Virus record (IMG/VR): IMGVR_UViG_3300033149_006550
Span: 1 to 23,039 of that record
Reading direction: 5' to 3' (one strand)
DNA: 23,039 nt
DNA from: a virus
Below the pieces are notes generated by a model that saw only the letters and a list, made by a program, of their open reading frames with translations, made no database searches and was not told where the DNA came from. The number at the start of each line of letters is the position of its first letter. Position 1 is the first letter of the stretch. Below, in pieces: positions 14,653 to 21,905 of this stretch. A program made the translations under genes and the position numbers.

Positions 14653-15891
14653 TTGGAAAGAAAGAGGGGGTTTTTTCATAAAAGAGAGGAAGTTATTGTT
14701 CGTAAGAAAAAAGGAATTGGGTGTGAATTTTGTCCTTTAAATGGAAAATCAAATAGACTTGAACCATATGGATTGGGAAAGAAAAAAGTTCTTATTTGGG
14801 GGGAGTGTCCTGGAAAAACGGAGGATATGAAAAAAACCCCTTTTTGTGGGGAATGTGGTTCTTATTTTCGTAGTCTTTTTCATGATTTAGATTTTTATGA
14901 GGATTGTATTGTGGTAAATACTGTGGATTGTAGACCTTGGGAAGGAACTATATATAAAAAAAGGAATAGAAAACCTACTAATAAAGAAATAGAATGTTGT
15001 TTTAAAAGGAAAAAAGATATTCTTAAAAAGGAAAAACCTAAATTTATTTTATTAGTAGGGGGGGTTGCTTTAAGTACTTTTTTAAAATATAAATTTAAGG
15101 AAAGAGGAGGATTAAATACTAATATATCTTCATGGAGAGGTAAATTAATTCCAGACCAAGAATTAAGAGCGTGGGTAATTCCTATATATCATCCAAGTTT
15201 TATTTTTCCTAGAGGAACAATTGGAGCAGAGCCATTTTTAAAAGATGATTTACGAAAGTTTGAATATATAGTTAATATGGAGAGACCTCCTAAGCCTATA
15301 GCAAAATGGAATATTAATTGGAGTACTAATATTGATGTAATAATAAATGAGATTGAAAAAATAGATAGCTCTTTTTGTTTTGATTATGAAACTTCTTGTC
15401 TTTCCCCAAAAAGGAAAGAGGATATAATATACGTTGTTTCTTTTTCAATAGATGGAAAATATGCTTTTGTTTTTCCTCTTGATAAAACAGATAAGGGAAA
15501 ACCATATTTTAATGAAAGGCAAAAAAGACAAATCAAAGAAGTATGGAAAAATAAATTGGAAGATAGTAATCTTCCAAAAGAAGCATGGAATATGAAATTT
15601 GAGAATAAATGGTCGAATCATATTGGAATTAAAGTTAATAATTGGGATTGGGATGGAATGATAGGGGCTCATATTTTGGATTCTTCTCATGGGACTAAAT
15701 CATTGAAAATTCAGGCATATATTAATTATGGAATAATATATGGGGAAGATATTTCTTCATATATGGGAATGTCCAGAGGAAAAAATAGAATGGATAACCT
15801 TTCTTTAGAAAAAATATGTACTTATTGTGGAATGGATAGTATTTTTACTAAAAGAATAAATAATAAACAAAAAAGGATTTTTTGTGTATGA
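14653..15891 (+). CDS. UDG-like plus 3'-5' exonuclease part of family A DNA polymerase
   Basis: A 412-residue protein with two domains. Residues ~20-215 are a uracil-DNA-glycosylase-superfamily domain (family 4-like): CEFC (24-27), GECPGKTEDMKKTPFCG (50-66), DCRPWEG (C93), C115/C116 and HPS (180-182). The cysteines could hold a 4Fe-4S cluster. Residues ~235-412 are a DEDDy proofreading exonuclease: Exo I DYET (244-247), Exo II NMKFE (323-327) where Asp is usual, and Exo III YCGMD (401-405). SPO1-type phage polymerases carry a similar UDG-like domain fused to exo and pol. Here the protein stops at the exo/pol boundary and the pol domain is the next gene, overlapping by ATGA. TTG 14653 follows AAAGGA by about nine bases. 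Confidence 0.85.
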   Translation: MERKRGFFHKREEVIVRKKKGIGCEFCPLNGKSNRLEPYGLGKKKVLIWGECPGKTEDMKKTPFCGECGSYFRSLFHDLDFYEDCIVVNTVDCRPWEGTIYKKRNRKPTNKEIECCFKRKKDILKKEKPKFILLVGGVALSTFLKYKFKERGGLNTNISSWRGKLIPDQELRAWVIPIYHPSFIFPRGTIGAEPFLKDDLRKFEYIVNMERPPKPIAKWNINWSTNIDVIINEIEKIDSSFCFDYETSCLSPKRKEDIIYVVSFSIDGKYAFVFPLDKTDKGKPYFNERQKRQIKEVWKNKLEDSNLPKEAWNMKFENKWSNHIGIKVNNWDWDGMIGAHILDSSHGTKSLKIQAYINYGIIYGEDISSYMGMSRGKNRMDNLSLEKICTYCGMDSIFTKRINNKQKRIFCV

Positions 15892-17135
15892 ATTCTTTAA
15901 AGGATGCATATCAATTATTTCATGATGGGGTTCTTGCTCTTTCTACTATGGAAGATAGGGGTATTTGTATAGATGTTCCATTGTTGTATCAAATGGAGAA
16001 AGAATGTAATGAAGGGATAATAAGATTAAATAGAGAAATCCGAGATACAAAAGAAGCTAAATTATTTGAAAAAATTAATAGAAAAAGAATAGATGTAAAT
16101 TCAGATAAGGATTTATATTCTCTTTTATATGATGTTCTTAAAATGCCTGTTATTAAAACAACAGATAAGGGAAATTATTCTATTGATGCTTATGTATTAG
16201 GAGAATATTCTAAAGATGGGGTGGAAATTGCTGAAAAGATTATGGAATTAAGAAAGATAGAAAAAACTAAAAATACTTATCTTGCTCAAATAAAAAGGTA
16301 TATATATAAGGGAAAGGTTCATCCAGAATTTCATTTACATTTTGTTGTTACCTACAGATCATCCTCTTCCTCGCCAAATCTGCAAAATATTCCCAAGAGA
16401 GATGAAGAGATGGGAAAAATTAGAAGATTATTTATACCAACTGAAGGAAATATTTTGGGATCTGTAGATTATGGGGGGATAGAAGTTAGAGTAATAGCTT
16501 GCTTATCAAAAGATTCAGTTTTATGTGAAGAATTATGGAATGGGGATGATATTCATGGGGTATGGGCTAATATGTTATTCAATGTTGATGATTCCCATCC
16601 AGATTGGAAATCTAAATTTAGATACAATGCAAAAAATAAATTTGTATTTCCTTTATTTTATGGAAGTTATTATAAATCTTGTGCATTAAATCTTAATTTA
16701 CCAATTAGGCATGTCCAAAAGTGTGAAAAGGAATTTTGGAATAAATATAAGGGAGTGAAGAAATGGATAGATAATTCTTTGTCTAATTATCAACAAAATG
16801 GTTATGTTAATTATCCATTTGGGTTTTGTAGAAGAGGGTATATTGACAGAAATCAAATAATAAATACGCCAGTTCAAGGGACTGCTTTTCATATGCTTTT
16901 ATGGTCAATTGTTCAAGAATATAAAACTTGTAAATGGGAAAATAGTTGGGCTATAGGAGAGATTCATGATGAAATTATATTTGATATTAATCCAAAAGAA
17001 AAAAATAAATTAGAAAAGGAAGTTTCTTCTATCATGTGTGATAAAATTAGAGAGGAAAATCCTTGGATTATAGTGCCATTAATTGTTGAATGGGAGTTTG
17101 GAAAAAATTTAGGAGAAATGAAAGAAAACACTTGA
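15888..17135 (+). CDS. family A DNA polymerase, polymerase domain
   Basis: 415 residues holding thumb, fingers and palm. Motif A is DYGGIEVR (184-191), in place of DYSQIELR. Motif B is RYNAKNKFVFPLFYG (245-259), with R245, K249 and Y258-G259 but one residue longer than the E. coli Pol I O-helix spacing. Motif C is HDE (360-362). SSSSPNLQNIP precedes motif A, as in Pol I. With the upstream UDG/exo gene it forms a complete replicative polymerase in two chains. ATG 15888 overlaps the previous stop; AGGA lies at 15874-15877. The reading frame is open a little further upstream, in the -1 frame relative to the first gene. Confidence 0.92.
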   Translation: MNSLKDAYQLFHDGVLALSTMEDRGICIDVPLLYQMEKECNEGIIRLNREIRDTKEAKLFEKINRKRIDVNSDKDLYSLLYDVLKMPVIKTTDKGNYSIDAYVLGEYSKDGVEIAEKIMELRKIEKTKNTYLAQIKRYIYKGKVHPEFHLHFVVTYRSSSSSPNLQNIPKRDEEMGKIRRLFIPTEGNILGSVDYGGIEVRVIACLSKDSVLCEELWNGDDIHGVWANMLFNVDDSHPDWKSKFRYNAKNKFVFPLFYGSYYKSCALNLNLPIRHVQKCEKEFWNKYKGVKKWIDNSLSNYQQNGYVNYPFGFCRRGYIDRNQIINTPVQGTAFHMLLWSIVQEYKTCKWENSWAIGEIHDEIIFDINPKEKNKLEKEVSSIMCDKIREENPWIIVPLIVEWEFGKNLGEMKENT

Positions 17136-17160
17136 CAAATAGACAGGAATATCTTATTAT
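17132..17160 (+). promoter_or_regulatory. promoter for the clamp loader and recombination genes
   Basis: TTGACA at 17132-17137, a 17-base spacer, and TATTAT at 17155-17160. The -35 overlaps the polymerase stop codon. The expected start near 17167 gives a leader of about 20 bases holding AAGGAGGAG (17172-17180) before the clamp loader ATG. With a perfect -35, exact spacing and intergenic position it is the best supported promoter in the window. Confidence 0.85.
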
Positions 17161-17185
17161 TAAAGTAGATTAAGGAGGAGATTTA

Positions 17186-18106
17186 ATGGAAAATTTTTTG
17201 ATTAAACATAGACCTACTTGTTTTAGAGATTATATAGGAAATGCTTCTGTAGTTGCTTCTTTGGAAAAAGCAATTAAAAGGCATCATGTTTTTCTTTTAT
17301 GTGGAGAGAAAGGAGTGGGAAAAACAACATTAGCATTAACAATTGCTAATGAATTAGGTGTTAGAAAGGAAGATATTTATTTGTATAATGCGGCAAATAC
17401 AAGAGGGATAGATACAACTAGAAGTATTGAAGAAAATGTAAAATACAAACCTTTTGGGAAATTGAAATTCTACATTTTAGATGAATCTCATCAATTGACT
17501 TCTCAAGCTTCCGAATGTTTGTTGAAACCGACTGAAAATCCTCCAGATTATGCGTATTTTATATTTTGTACTACTATGCCAGAAAACATTTTGCCTACAC
17601 TTAGAGATAGATGTACGGAATATGAAATAAAACCTTTATTTATTAGGGAAACAAAAAAGCTTGTAAGAATAATTTTATCTAAAGAAAAAAAAGAATTTGA
17701 TAATGAAATTGTTTTATCTATAGCGGAAAAAAGTAAAGGAGTACCAAGAAAGGCTTTAAAACTTTTAATGAAAGTGATTGATTTAGAAGATAAAGATTTA
17801 ATTCTTGATATAATTGATAAAGAAGATGTTTGTGAAGGAGAAATGATAGATATTTGTAGATTGATTATGGGGACTTCTCCAAGTATAGAGAGATGGGAAA
17901 AAGCTAGAAAGATATTAAAAGATATGAAAATTTCAAATGTGGATACAGTGAGGATGATGGTTTTAAATTATTTTGGATCTATTATGTTAAATAAAAGAAA
18001 TCCAGAATTTTTTATGTATGTTATTGATGAATTTGCTGATTCTTTTCAAGGAGGAAAGGCTTCTTTATATTATGCAATTTGCAACACTATTTTTAAGGGG
18101 AAATAG
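17186..18106 (+). CDS. sliding-clamp loader ATPase, DnaX/RFC-like
   Basis: A 306-residue AAA+ ATPase that would open and load the sliding clamp. Walker A is GEKGVGKTT (40-48), Walker B ILDESH (97-102), sensor 1 around CTTMPENILPT, and DRC near 141-143 stands for the SRC arginine-finger motif. C-terminal helices form a collar-like domain. No zinc module, as found in bacterial DnaX, is seen, so it is closer to RFC small subunits or T4 gp44 in build. No second loader gene (gp62-like) is obvious in the window; the subunit set could be homomeric or completed elsewhere. Confidence 0.87.
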   Translation: MENFLIKHRPTCFRDYIGNASVVASLEKAIKRHHVFLLCGEKGVGKTTLALTIANELGVRKEDIYLYNAANTRGIDTTRSIEENVKYKPFGKLKFYILDESHQLTSQASECLLKPTENPPDYAYFIFCTTMPENILPTLRDRCTEYEIKPLFIRETKKLVRIILSKEKKEFDNEIVLSIAEKSKGVPRKALKLLMKVIDLEDKDLILDIIDKEDVCEGEMIDICRLIMGTSPSIERWEKARKILKDMKISNVDTVRMMVLNYFGSIMLNKRNPEFFMYVIDEFADSFQGGKASLYYAICNTIFKGK

Positions 18107-18108
18107 AT

Positions 18109-18609
18109 ATGGGAAAAGATAAATTTGAGGGAGTAAATGAAATAAATAAATATCAACTTGATATTGCTGCTGTAGATCAACCTCGATTGTATGAAGAAGT
18201 TTGTAAGGAAATAGCAGAAGTTTTAAAAGAGAAAATGGAATTAGATGTAGAGATAAAAGAAATGGAAAAAGAATTTAAACGAAGGAAGGCTGTAAAAGAA
18301 ATAGAAATACGGGCTCTTTCTGTTGCAGAGATGAAGGATATTTATCATGTAGAGAAGGTAACAGAAAGTACTATAGCAGCGGCGGTTACTGGAAATGCTC
18401 TTTTGATTGAGTATGAAAAGGAAATTTATGAAAAGAAGAAAAAGTTGATAGAGGTAGAATATATATATGAAAAGCTTGAAGGTAAAAGGAGTGCTCTTCG
18501 ACAGAAAAAAGATATGATTGCTATTTTGTGGGAAATGCATAAAAGTCAATATTTTGCTGATATAGAAGTTAAAGAAGTTGATGAAGAACTTAATAAGAGT
18601 TTTAAATAA
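18109..18609 (+). CDS. coiled-coil protein next to the ssDNA-binding protein
   Basis: A 166-residue, highly charged helical protein. Residues ~25-80 and ~100-150 look like two antiparallel coiled-coil arms, joined by a segment containing VTESTIAAAVTGN. It ends with YFADIEV and an acidic tail. I recall similar small coiled-coil proteins of unknown function beside SSB and recombinase genes in many phages. ATG 18109 lies two bases after the clamp loader stop. A recombination mediator or SSB partner is a reasonable guess, supported by place only. Confidence 0.7.
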   Translation: MGKDKFEGVNEINKYQLDIAAVDQPRLYEEVCKEIAEVLKEKMELDVEIKEMEKEFKRRKAVKEIEIRALSVAEMKDIYHVEKVTESTIAAAVTGNALLIEYEKEIYEKKKKLIEVEYIYEKLEGKRSALRQKKDMIAILWEMHKSQYFADIEVKEVDEELNKSFK

Positions 18610-18642
18610 TGATTTTGTTAATTTTAATTAGAGGAGGCAATT

Positions 18643-19611
18643 ATGCCAAGAAATAGACCCAATTTCCAAGGACTTAATGATTCAATAGAAACAACATCAA
18701 AATTGGCGGATTTAGGTGATTATAAATCTATATATAATAGGAGAGATATAAAGAAATATAAAATTCCAGAAGGTCCTACTGAGATGGTATTATTCCCTTT
18801 TAATCTTAAAGAACCTACTCTTATCGTAGGACATAGAGAGCAAGATATTGATTGGGCAAAATATAAAGGGAATTTTTGGGCACATACTACAATTGTATAT
18901 TATCATAGTAATGTAGGACCTAATGATAGAGATAATTTTATTTGTTTAAATAAAACAATTGGAGCAAGATGTCCTTTATGTGAAGCAAGGTTAAAAATGC
19001 AAAAAGAGGAGGGGGTAGAATATAGTGATTTGCCTTCGGAAGTAAAATATATAACAAAGGCTTTATATAATGCTTTGATTATATCTGAAAAAGAAAAAGG
19101 GTTACAACTTGTTGAGGCTCCATATGTTTCCGTTGAGAAGGTGTTGCCAGGAAGGGCAAGGAATAGAAGAACAGGAGCAATTGAAAAGGATTATTGTAAT
19201 CCATATTCTAAATGGAATGTTTATTTTGAGAGAGAAGGGACAACTGTAACTACTACAAAATATAAGGAAGTTGATATAATAGAAAGAGAACCAGGAACAT
19301 TGACAGATAGTGAAATAGATAAGCTAATGGAACAAGTTATAATATGGGATGATGTATTATATATTCCGACATATGAAGAAGTTTTGAAGGCTAAAGAAGG
19401 GATTTTAGTTGTAGATCATGCAGAAGAAACTTCTGCAAAGGAAGTTTTAGATGATCAAAATGATGTTCGAGTTGATGTTGAAAAACCAAAGGAAGAATTT
19501 CCTCCTTGTTTTGCTAAAGAATATGAAAGAATAGATGATTGTGAAATTTGTCCTCAATCTATTTATGATCAATGTAGAGAGATGTATAATAAAGAAGTAG
19601 GAAGAAGGTAA
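18643..19611 (+). CDS. gp32-like single-stranded DNA-binding protein
   Basis: 322 residues. The zinc-binding pattern H88-x12-C101-x8-C110-x2-C113 is very close to that of T4 gp32 (His-x12-Cys-x9-Cys-x2-Cys). Aromatic and basic residues around it (FWAHTTIVYYHSN) suit an OB-fold ssDNA cleft. The N-terminus is basic, as needed for cooperative binding. The C-terminal ~55 residues are acidic, then carry a second Cys cluster (PPCF, DCEICPQ, QC), which may bind another metal and recruit partners. ATG 18643 follows GAGGAGG. It would coat ssDNA during replication and recombination, working with the RecA-like protein directly downstream. Confidence 0.85.
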   Translation: MPRNRPNFQGLNDSIETTSKLADLGDYKSIYNRRDIKKYKIPEGPTEMVLFPFNLKEPTLIVGHREQDIDWAKYKGNFWAHTTIVYYHSNVGPNDRDNFICLNKTIGARCPLCEARLKMQKEEGVEYSDLPSEVKYITKALYNALIISEKEKGLQLVEAPYVSVEKVLPGRARNRRTGAIEKDYCNPYSKWNVYFEREGTTVTTTKYKEVDIIEREPGTLTDSEIDKLMEQVIIWDDVLYIPTYEEVLKAKEGILVVDHAEETSAKEVLDDQNDVRVDVEKPKEEFPPCFAKEYERIDDCEICPQSIYDQCREMYNKEVGRR

Positions 19612-19612
19612 T

Positions 19613-20617
19613 ATGAAAAATGAAAAATTAGTATTACTTCCCACAGGTTCAACATTATTAAATCTTGCCTTGTCTCAAACCCCCGATGGTGGGTGGCCTG
19701 TGGGAAGAATTGTGAATATAGTGGGGGATCAAGCAACAGGGAAAACTTTCTTGGCTCTTGAATTGATTGGAGCCCTTTTTAATTCTAAAAAATACAAAGA
19801 TTATAAAATTTTTTATGATGAAACAGAATGTGCAATGAGTATTGATACTAATCATTTATATAATTATGAAATTAAAGATTTTCTCCTTGATCCCCCATCT
19901 AAAACAATAGAAGATTTTTATAAATCTGTTCTTGATAAATTAAATACTCATAGTAAATTTGTATATATTTTAGATTCTTTGGATGCCCTTTCTGATGAGG
20001 ATAGTATTAAAAGAGATATTTGTGAAGGGGCTTATAGAGTTAGAGTAGCTACAGTAATGAATCAATTCTTTAAGGATTTTTGTGATTCTTTTAAAGAAAA
20101 GGAGGTATTATTAGTTATCATTTCTCAATTAAGAGACAATATTGGAGTTATGTTTGGGAGTAAGCAAAGAAGGGCGGGAGGGAAGGCTTTGAATTTTTTT
20201 GCTTCTCATATTATATGGTTATATAGTGGAAAGGAAATAGAAGATAGAAATAGGGTGATAGGAACAAATGTTAGAGTTAAAGTTAAAAAAAATAAGATTG
20301 CTCCAGATAAAAGAGAAATTTCCTTTCCCTTATATCATGATTATGGTCTTGATGATATAGAAAGTATGGTAGATTTTTTAATTGATGAAAATATTTGGAA
20401 GAAACCAAAAGGGAAAAGGATAATTGATACAGATGGTTTTATGAAAGACATGATGAAAAATAAAATAATTGATGAAATAGAAAAAGGGAAGAGACAACAG
20501 GAATTAAGAGATTTAGTAGCTAAAGAATGGTATAAAATAGAAGAATCAATTAAAATAAATAGAAGGAAATATGGAGATTTTTGTAAAGTGGAGAAAGTTA
20601 ATGGGAAGAAAAAGTAA
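19613..20617 (+). CDS. RecA/UvsX-like recombinase
   Basis: A 334-residue RecA-fold ATPase. Walker A is GDQATGKT (38-45). FYDETECAM places the catalytic Glu near residue 70. Walker B is FVYILDSLDAL (116-126). LLVIISQLRDNIG matches the RecA motif ending in Gln that senses ATP, and AGGKALNFFASHIIWL matches the RecA GGxALxFYAS element, followed by a basic stretch. It would form the strand-exchange filament on ssDNA. ATG 19613 starts just after the SSB stop; AGGAAGAAGG lies upstream. The 3' end overlaps the nuclease gene by 17 bases. Confidence 0.9.
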   Translation: MKNEKLVLLPTGSTLLNLALSQTPDGGWPVGRIVNIVGDQATGKTFLALELIGALFNSKKYKDYKIFYDETECAMSIDTNHLYNYEIKDFLLDPPSKTIEDFYKSVLDKLNTHSKFVYILDSLDALSDEDSIKRDICEGAYRVRVATVMNQFFKDFCDSFKEKEVLLVIISQLRDNIGVMFGSKQRRAGGKALNFFASHIIWLYSGKEIEDRNRVIGTNVRVKVKKNKIAPDKREISFPLYHDYGLDDIESMVDFLIDENIWKKPKGKRIIDTDGFMKDMMKNKIIDEIEKGKRQQELRDLVAKEWYKIEESIKINRRKYGDFCKVEKVNGKKK

Positions 20618-21167
20618 AGCTAAAGGGGCAAAATATGAACACGAAATAGCGAAAGAACTATCTTTATGGTGGAGTGAGGAGGAAAGAGATGATATATTTT
20701 GGTCTACTCATAGTTCTGGAGCGAGGGCTACTCAAAGAAGTAAACAAGGGAAAAATACAGCATATCAAATAGGGGATTTAACTTGTGCAGATCCTTTGGG
20801 GAAGCCATTATTGGATGTTTTTGTAATTGAATGTAAAAGAGGTTATAATAAGTGGGATATATTAGAATTGGTTGATTCTCCTTCTAATAAATGGGGAGAG
20901 GGTTCCATTGTATTTGAATGGAATAAAATAGCTATGGTAGCAAAAGAAAATGGTAAGGAACCTCTGTTGATTTTTAGAAGGGATTATAAAGAATCTACTG
21001 TGATGATACGATTTGAAATGATGGAAAGATTAGAATGTTTTTGTGGTAAAGTTGAATTTGAAAGGATAATTTATAATAATCAAATTGCAATTTTTCGTTT
21101 TTCAGATTTTTTATTATGGCTTCCCCCAATTATGATTTTTGAATATATTAAATATGTAAATTCCTGA
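20601..21167 (+). CDS. PD-(D/E)XK nuclease, Holliday-junction-resolvase-like
   Basis: 188 residues. KGAKYEHEIAKEL gives the first helix with its conserved Glu. QIGDL (D59) and VIECKRG (E77, K79) form the PD-(D/E)XK core: GD, a short spacer, ExK. The basic N-terminus MGRKSKAKGA could touch DNA. It could act as a junction resolvase or a repair/recombination nuclease. An earlier in-frame ATG (20571) exists, but ATG 20601 has GGAG at 20590-20593 and starts at the family-like N-terminus. Coupled to the recombinase upstream, it fits recombination-dependent replication. Confidence 0.78.
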   Translation: MGRKSKAKGAKYEHEIAKELSLWWSEEERDDIFWSTHSSGARATQRSKQGKNTAYQIGDLTCADPLGKPLLDVFVIECKRGYNKWDILELVDSPSNKWGEGSIVFEWNKIAMVAKENGKEPLLIFRRDYKESTVMIRFEMMERLECFCGKVEFERIIYNNQIAIFRFSDFLLWLPPIMIFEYIKYVNS

Positions 21168-21228
21168 ATTTTGAAATTTTTTTTGGAAAGAAAAGGGTTA
21201 TTTTAATTAATAAGGGAGGAAAAAAGAA

Positions 21229-21654
21229 ATGATAAAAAAATGTAGTCATATAGATACATGTTGTGCCCCTTTTTGTCCTTTAGTGAAAGATTTATCAAAT
21301 GTAATTTGGTATGCTGATGAAGAAATTTGTAAATTAAGGAAATATGCTAATTTACAGTATATTAAAACTCAGAGAAAAATAAGTAAAAAAGATAAGAAGG
21401 CAAAAACTTATTATACATTTGAAATGATAAATAGAAATTTTATTGTAAAAACAGGAATAACTGGATTAGATCCAGAAAAAGTAAAATTGGGAAAAGAAGA
21501 GGCAAATGTAAAAAAATGGATAGAAGGACATAGAGAAAGGGATCTTCATAAAAATAGTTTAAATCAGGATTTATATTTAGAAAAAGCAAGGGCCATTAAG
21601 AAAGACAAAAAAATAAAAAAGAAGAAAAAGAAAAGAAAGATTTGTAAATTATAA
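21229..21654 (+). CDS. Cys-rich N-terminus, Lys-rich C-terminus protein of unknown function
   Basis: 141 residues. The start CSHIDTCCAPFCPL (C5, C11, C12, C16) plus C34 in YADEEIC may bind zinc. The middle is basic. The C-terminus is an unusual lysine run near 121-139, likely disordered and able to bind nucleic acid. I recall similar small CPL-motif proteins in other phages but no function. GGGAGGA precedes ATG 21229. It is the last gene before the regulatory region. Confidence 0.68.
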   Translation: MIKKCSHIDTCCAPFCPLVKDLSNVIWYADEEICKLRKYANLQYIKTQRKISKKDKKAKTYYTFEMINRNFIVKTGITGLDPEKVKLGKEEANVKKWIEGHRERDLHKNSLNQDLYLEKARAIKKDKKIKKKKKKRKICKL

Positions 21655-21657
21655 AAA

Positions 21658-21719
21658 CAGCATCCGTGATAGGAAATTTTCTAGCTTGATTCACAGGTTT
21701 TATGAAAAAAAGGATGCTG
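21658..21719 (+). other. branched stem-loop, possible structured RNA
   Basis: CAGCATCC (21658-21665) pairs with GGATGCTG (21712-21719), eight perfect base pairs closing 62 nt. Inside, GTGA (21666-21669) pairs with TCAC (21691-21694) around TAGGA-AATT-TTCTA, and TTTT-ATG-AAAA forms another small arm. The result is a three-way junction, right after the last codon of the gene at 21229. No T-run follows on the + strand, so it is not a standard terminator. It is too short and lacks T-arm and D-arm features for a tRNA. Confidence 0.4.
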
Positions 21720-21723
21720 ATTA

Positions 21724-21796
21724 ACAGTGTTTTAAGGATATCAAAAGAAATAATGTATAATCATACGTCCTAAACTTGAAGGAATTAAAACACTGT
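21724..21796 (+). repeat. 12-bp perfect inverted repeat enclosing a TATAAT
   Basis: ACAGTGTTTTAA (21724-21735) and TTAAAACACTGT (21785-21796) are exact reverse complements, 49 bases apart. TATAAT at 21756-21761 lies between them. The repeat could be a pair of operator half-sites flanking a promoter, or the stem of a leader hairpin. The arms fall in non-coding DNA, so coding constraint does not explain them. Confidence 0.6.
21742..21790 (+). repeat. duplicated promoter-like element, copy 1
   Basis: A 49-base unit matched at 21857-21905 with 40 identities and nine differences, all of them transitions. It contains AATGTATAATCAT, with TATAAT at 21756-21761. No TTGACA-like -35 sits 17 bases upstream. 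Copy 1 ends where copy 2 has a ribosome site and start codon, but lacks the ATG itself. Confidence 0.65.
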
Positions 21797-21820
21797 GTCT
21801 GAGCATATTTTTTATTGCTA

Positions 21821-21839
21821 AAATGAAAGTAGGAAAAAA
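21821..21839 (+). repeat. 19-nt repeat (copy 2)
   Basis: AAATGAAAGTAGGAAAAAA, identical to bases 1-19 of the window. It lies 31 bases before the TATAAT of the second promoter-like element (21871-21876). It may be an upstream element for activator- or phage-factor-dependent transcription. Confidence 0.55.
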
Positions 21840-21856
21840 TGGGAAAAAAGAAGTAG

Positions 21857-21905
21857 CAAAAGAGATAATGTATAATCATGCGTTTTAAATTTAAAGGGGC
21901 TAAAA
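21857..21905 (+). promoter_or_regulatory. duplicated promoter-like element, copy 2, with start of next gene
   Basis: The second copy of the 49-base unit. TATAAT at 21871-21876 is preceded by AATG and followed by CATGCG. The likely transcript start near 21883 leaves a short leader with AAAGGGG and the ATG at 21905. The usual -35 is missing, so a phage-specific factor or activator may be needed. The 250 bases from 21655 to 21904 hold no other supported gene. Confidence 0.55.

Noticed and set aside
16841-16870. TTGACA as a promoter inside the polymerase gene
   Set aside because: The -35 is perfect, but no TATAAT-like box lies at 16-18 bases; it encodes part of the polymerase.
19301-19330. TTGACA inside the SSB gene
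   Set aside because: No acceptable -10 at the right distance; coding sequence explains it.
21165-21195. Terminator after the PD-(D/E)XK nuclease (AAATT-CCTG-AATTT followed by T8)
   Set aside because: The stem is five A/T pairs only and too weak; the T-run sits several bases away.
21601-21654. Lys-rich end of the gene at 21229 as non-coding low-complexity DNA
   Set aside because: The frame stays open with codon variety among AAA and AAG and ends in a proper stop, so it is treated as coding.
21658-21719. tRNA-like fold (7-8 bp acceptor-like stem)
   Set aside because: Only 62 nt, no T-loop TTCRA sequence, no D-arm GG, and no anticodon arm of proper size.
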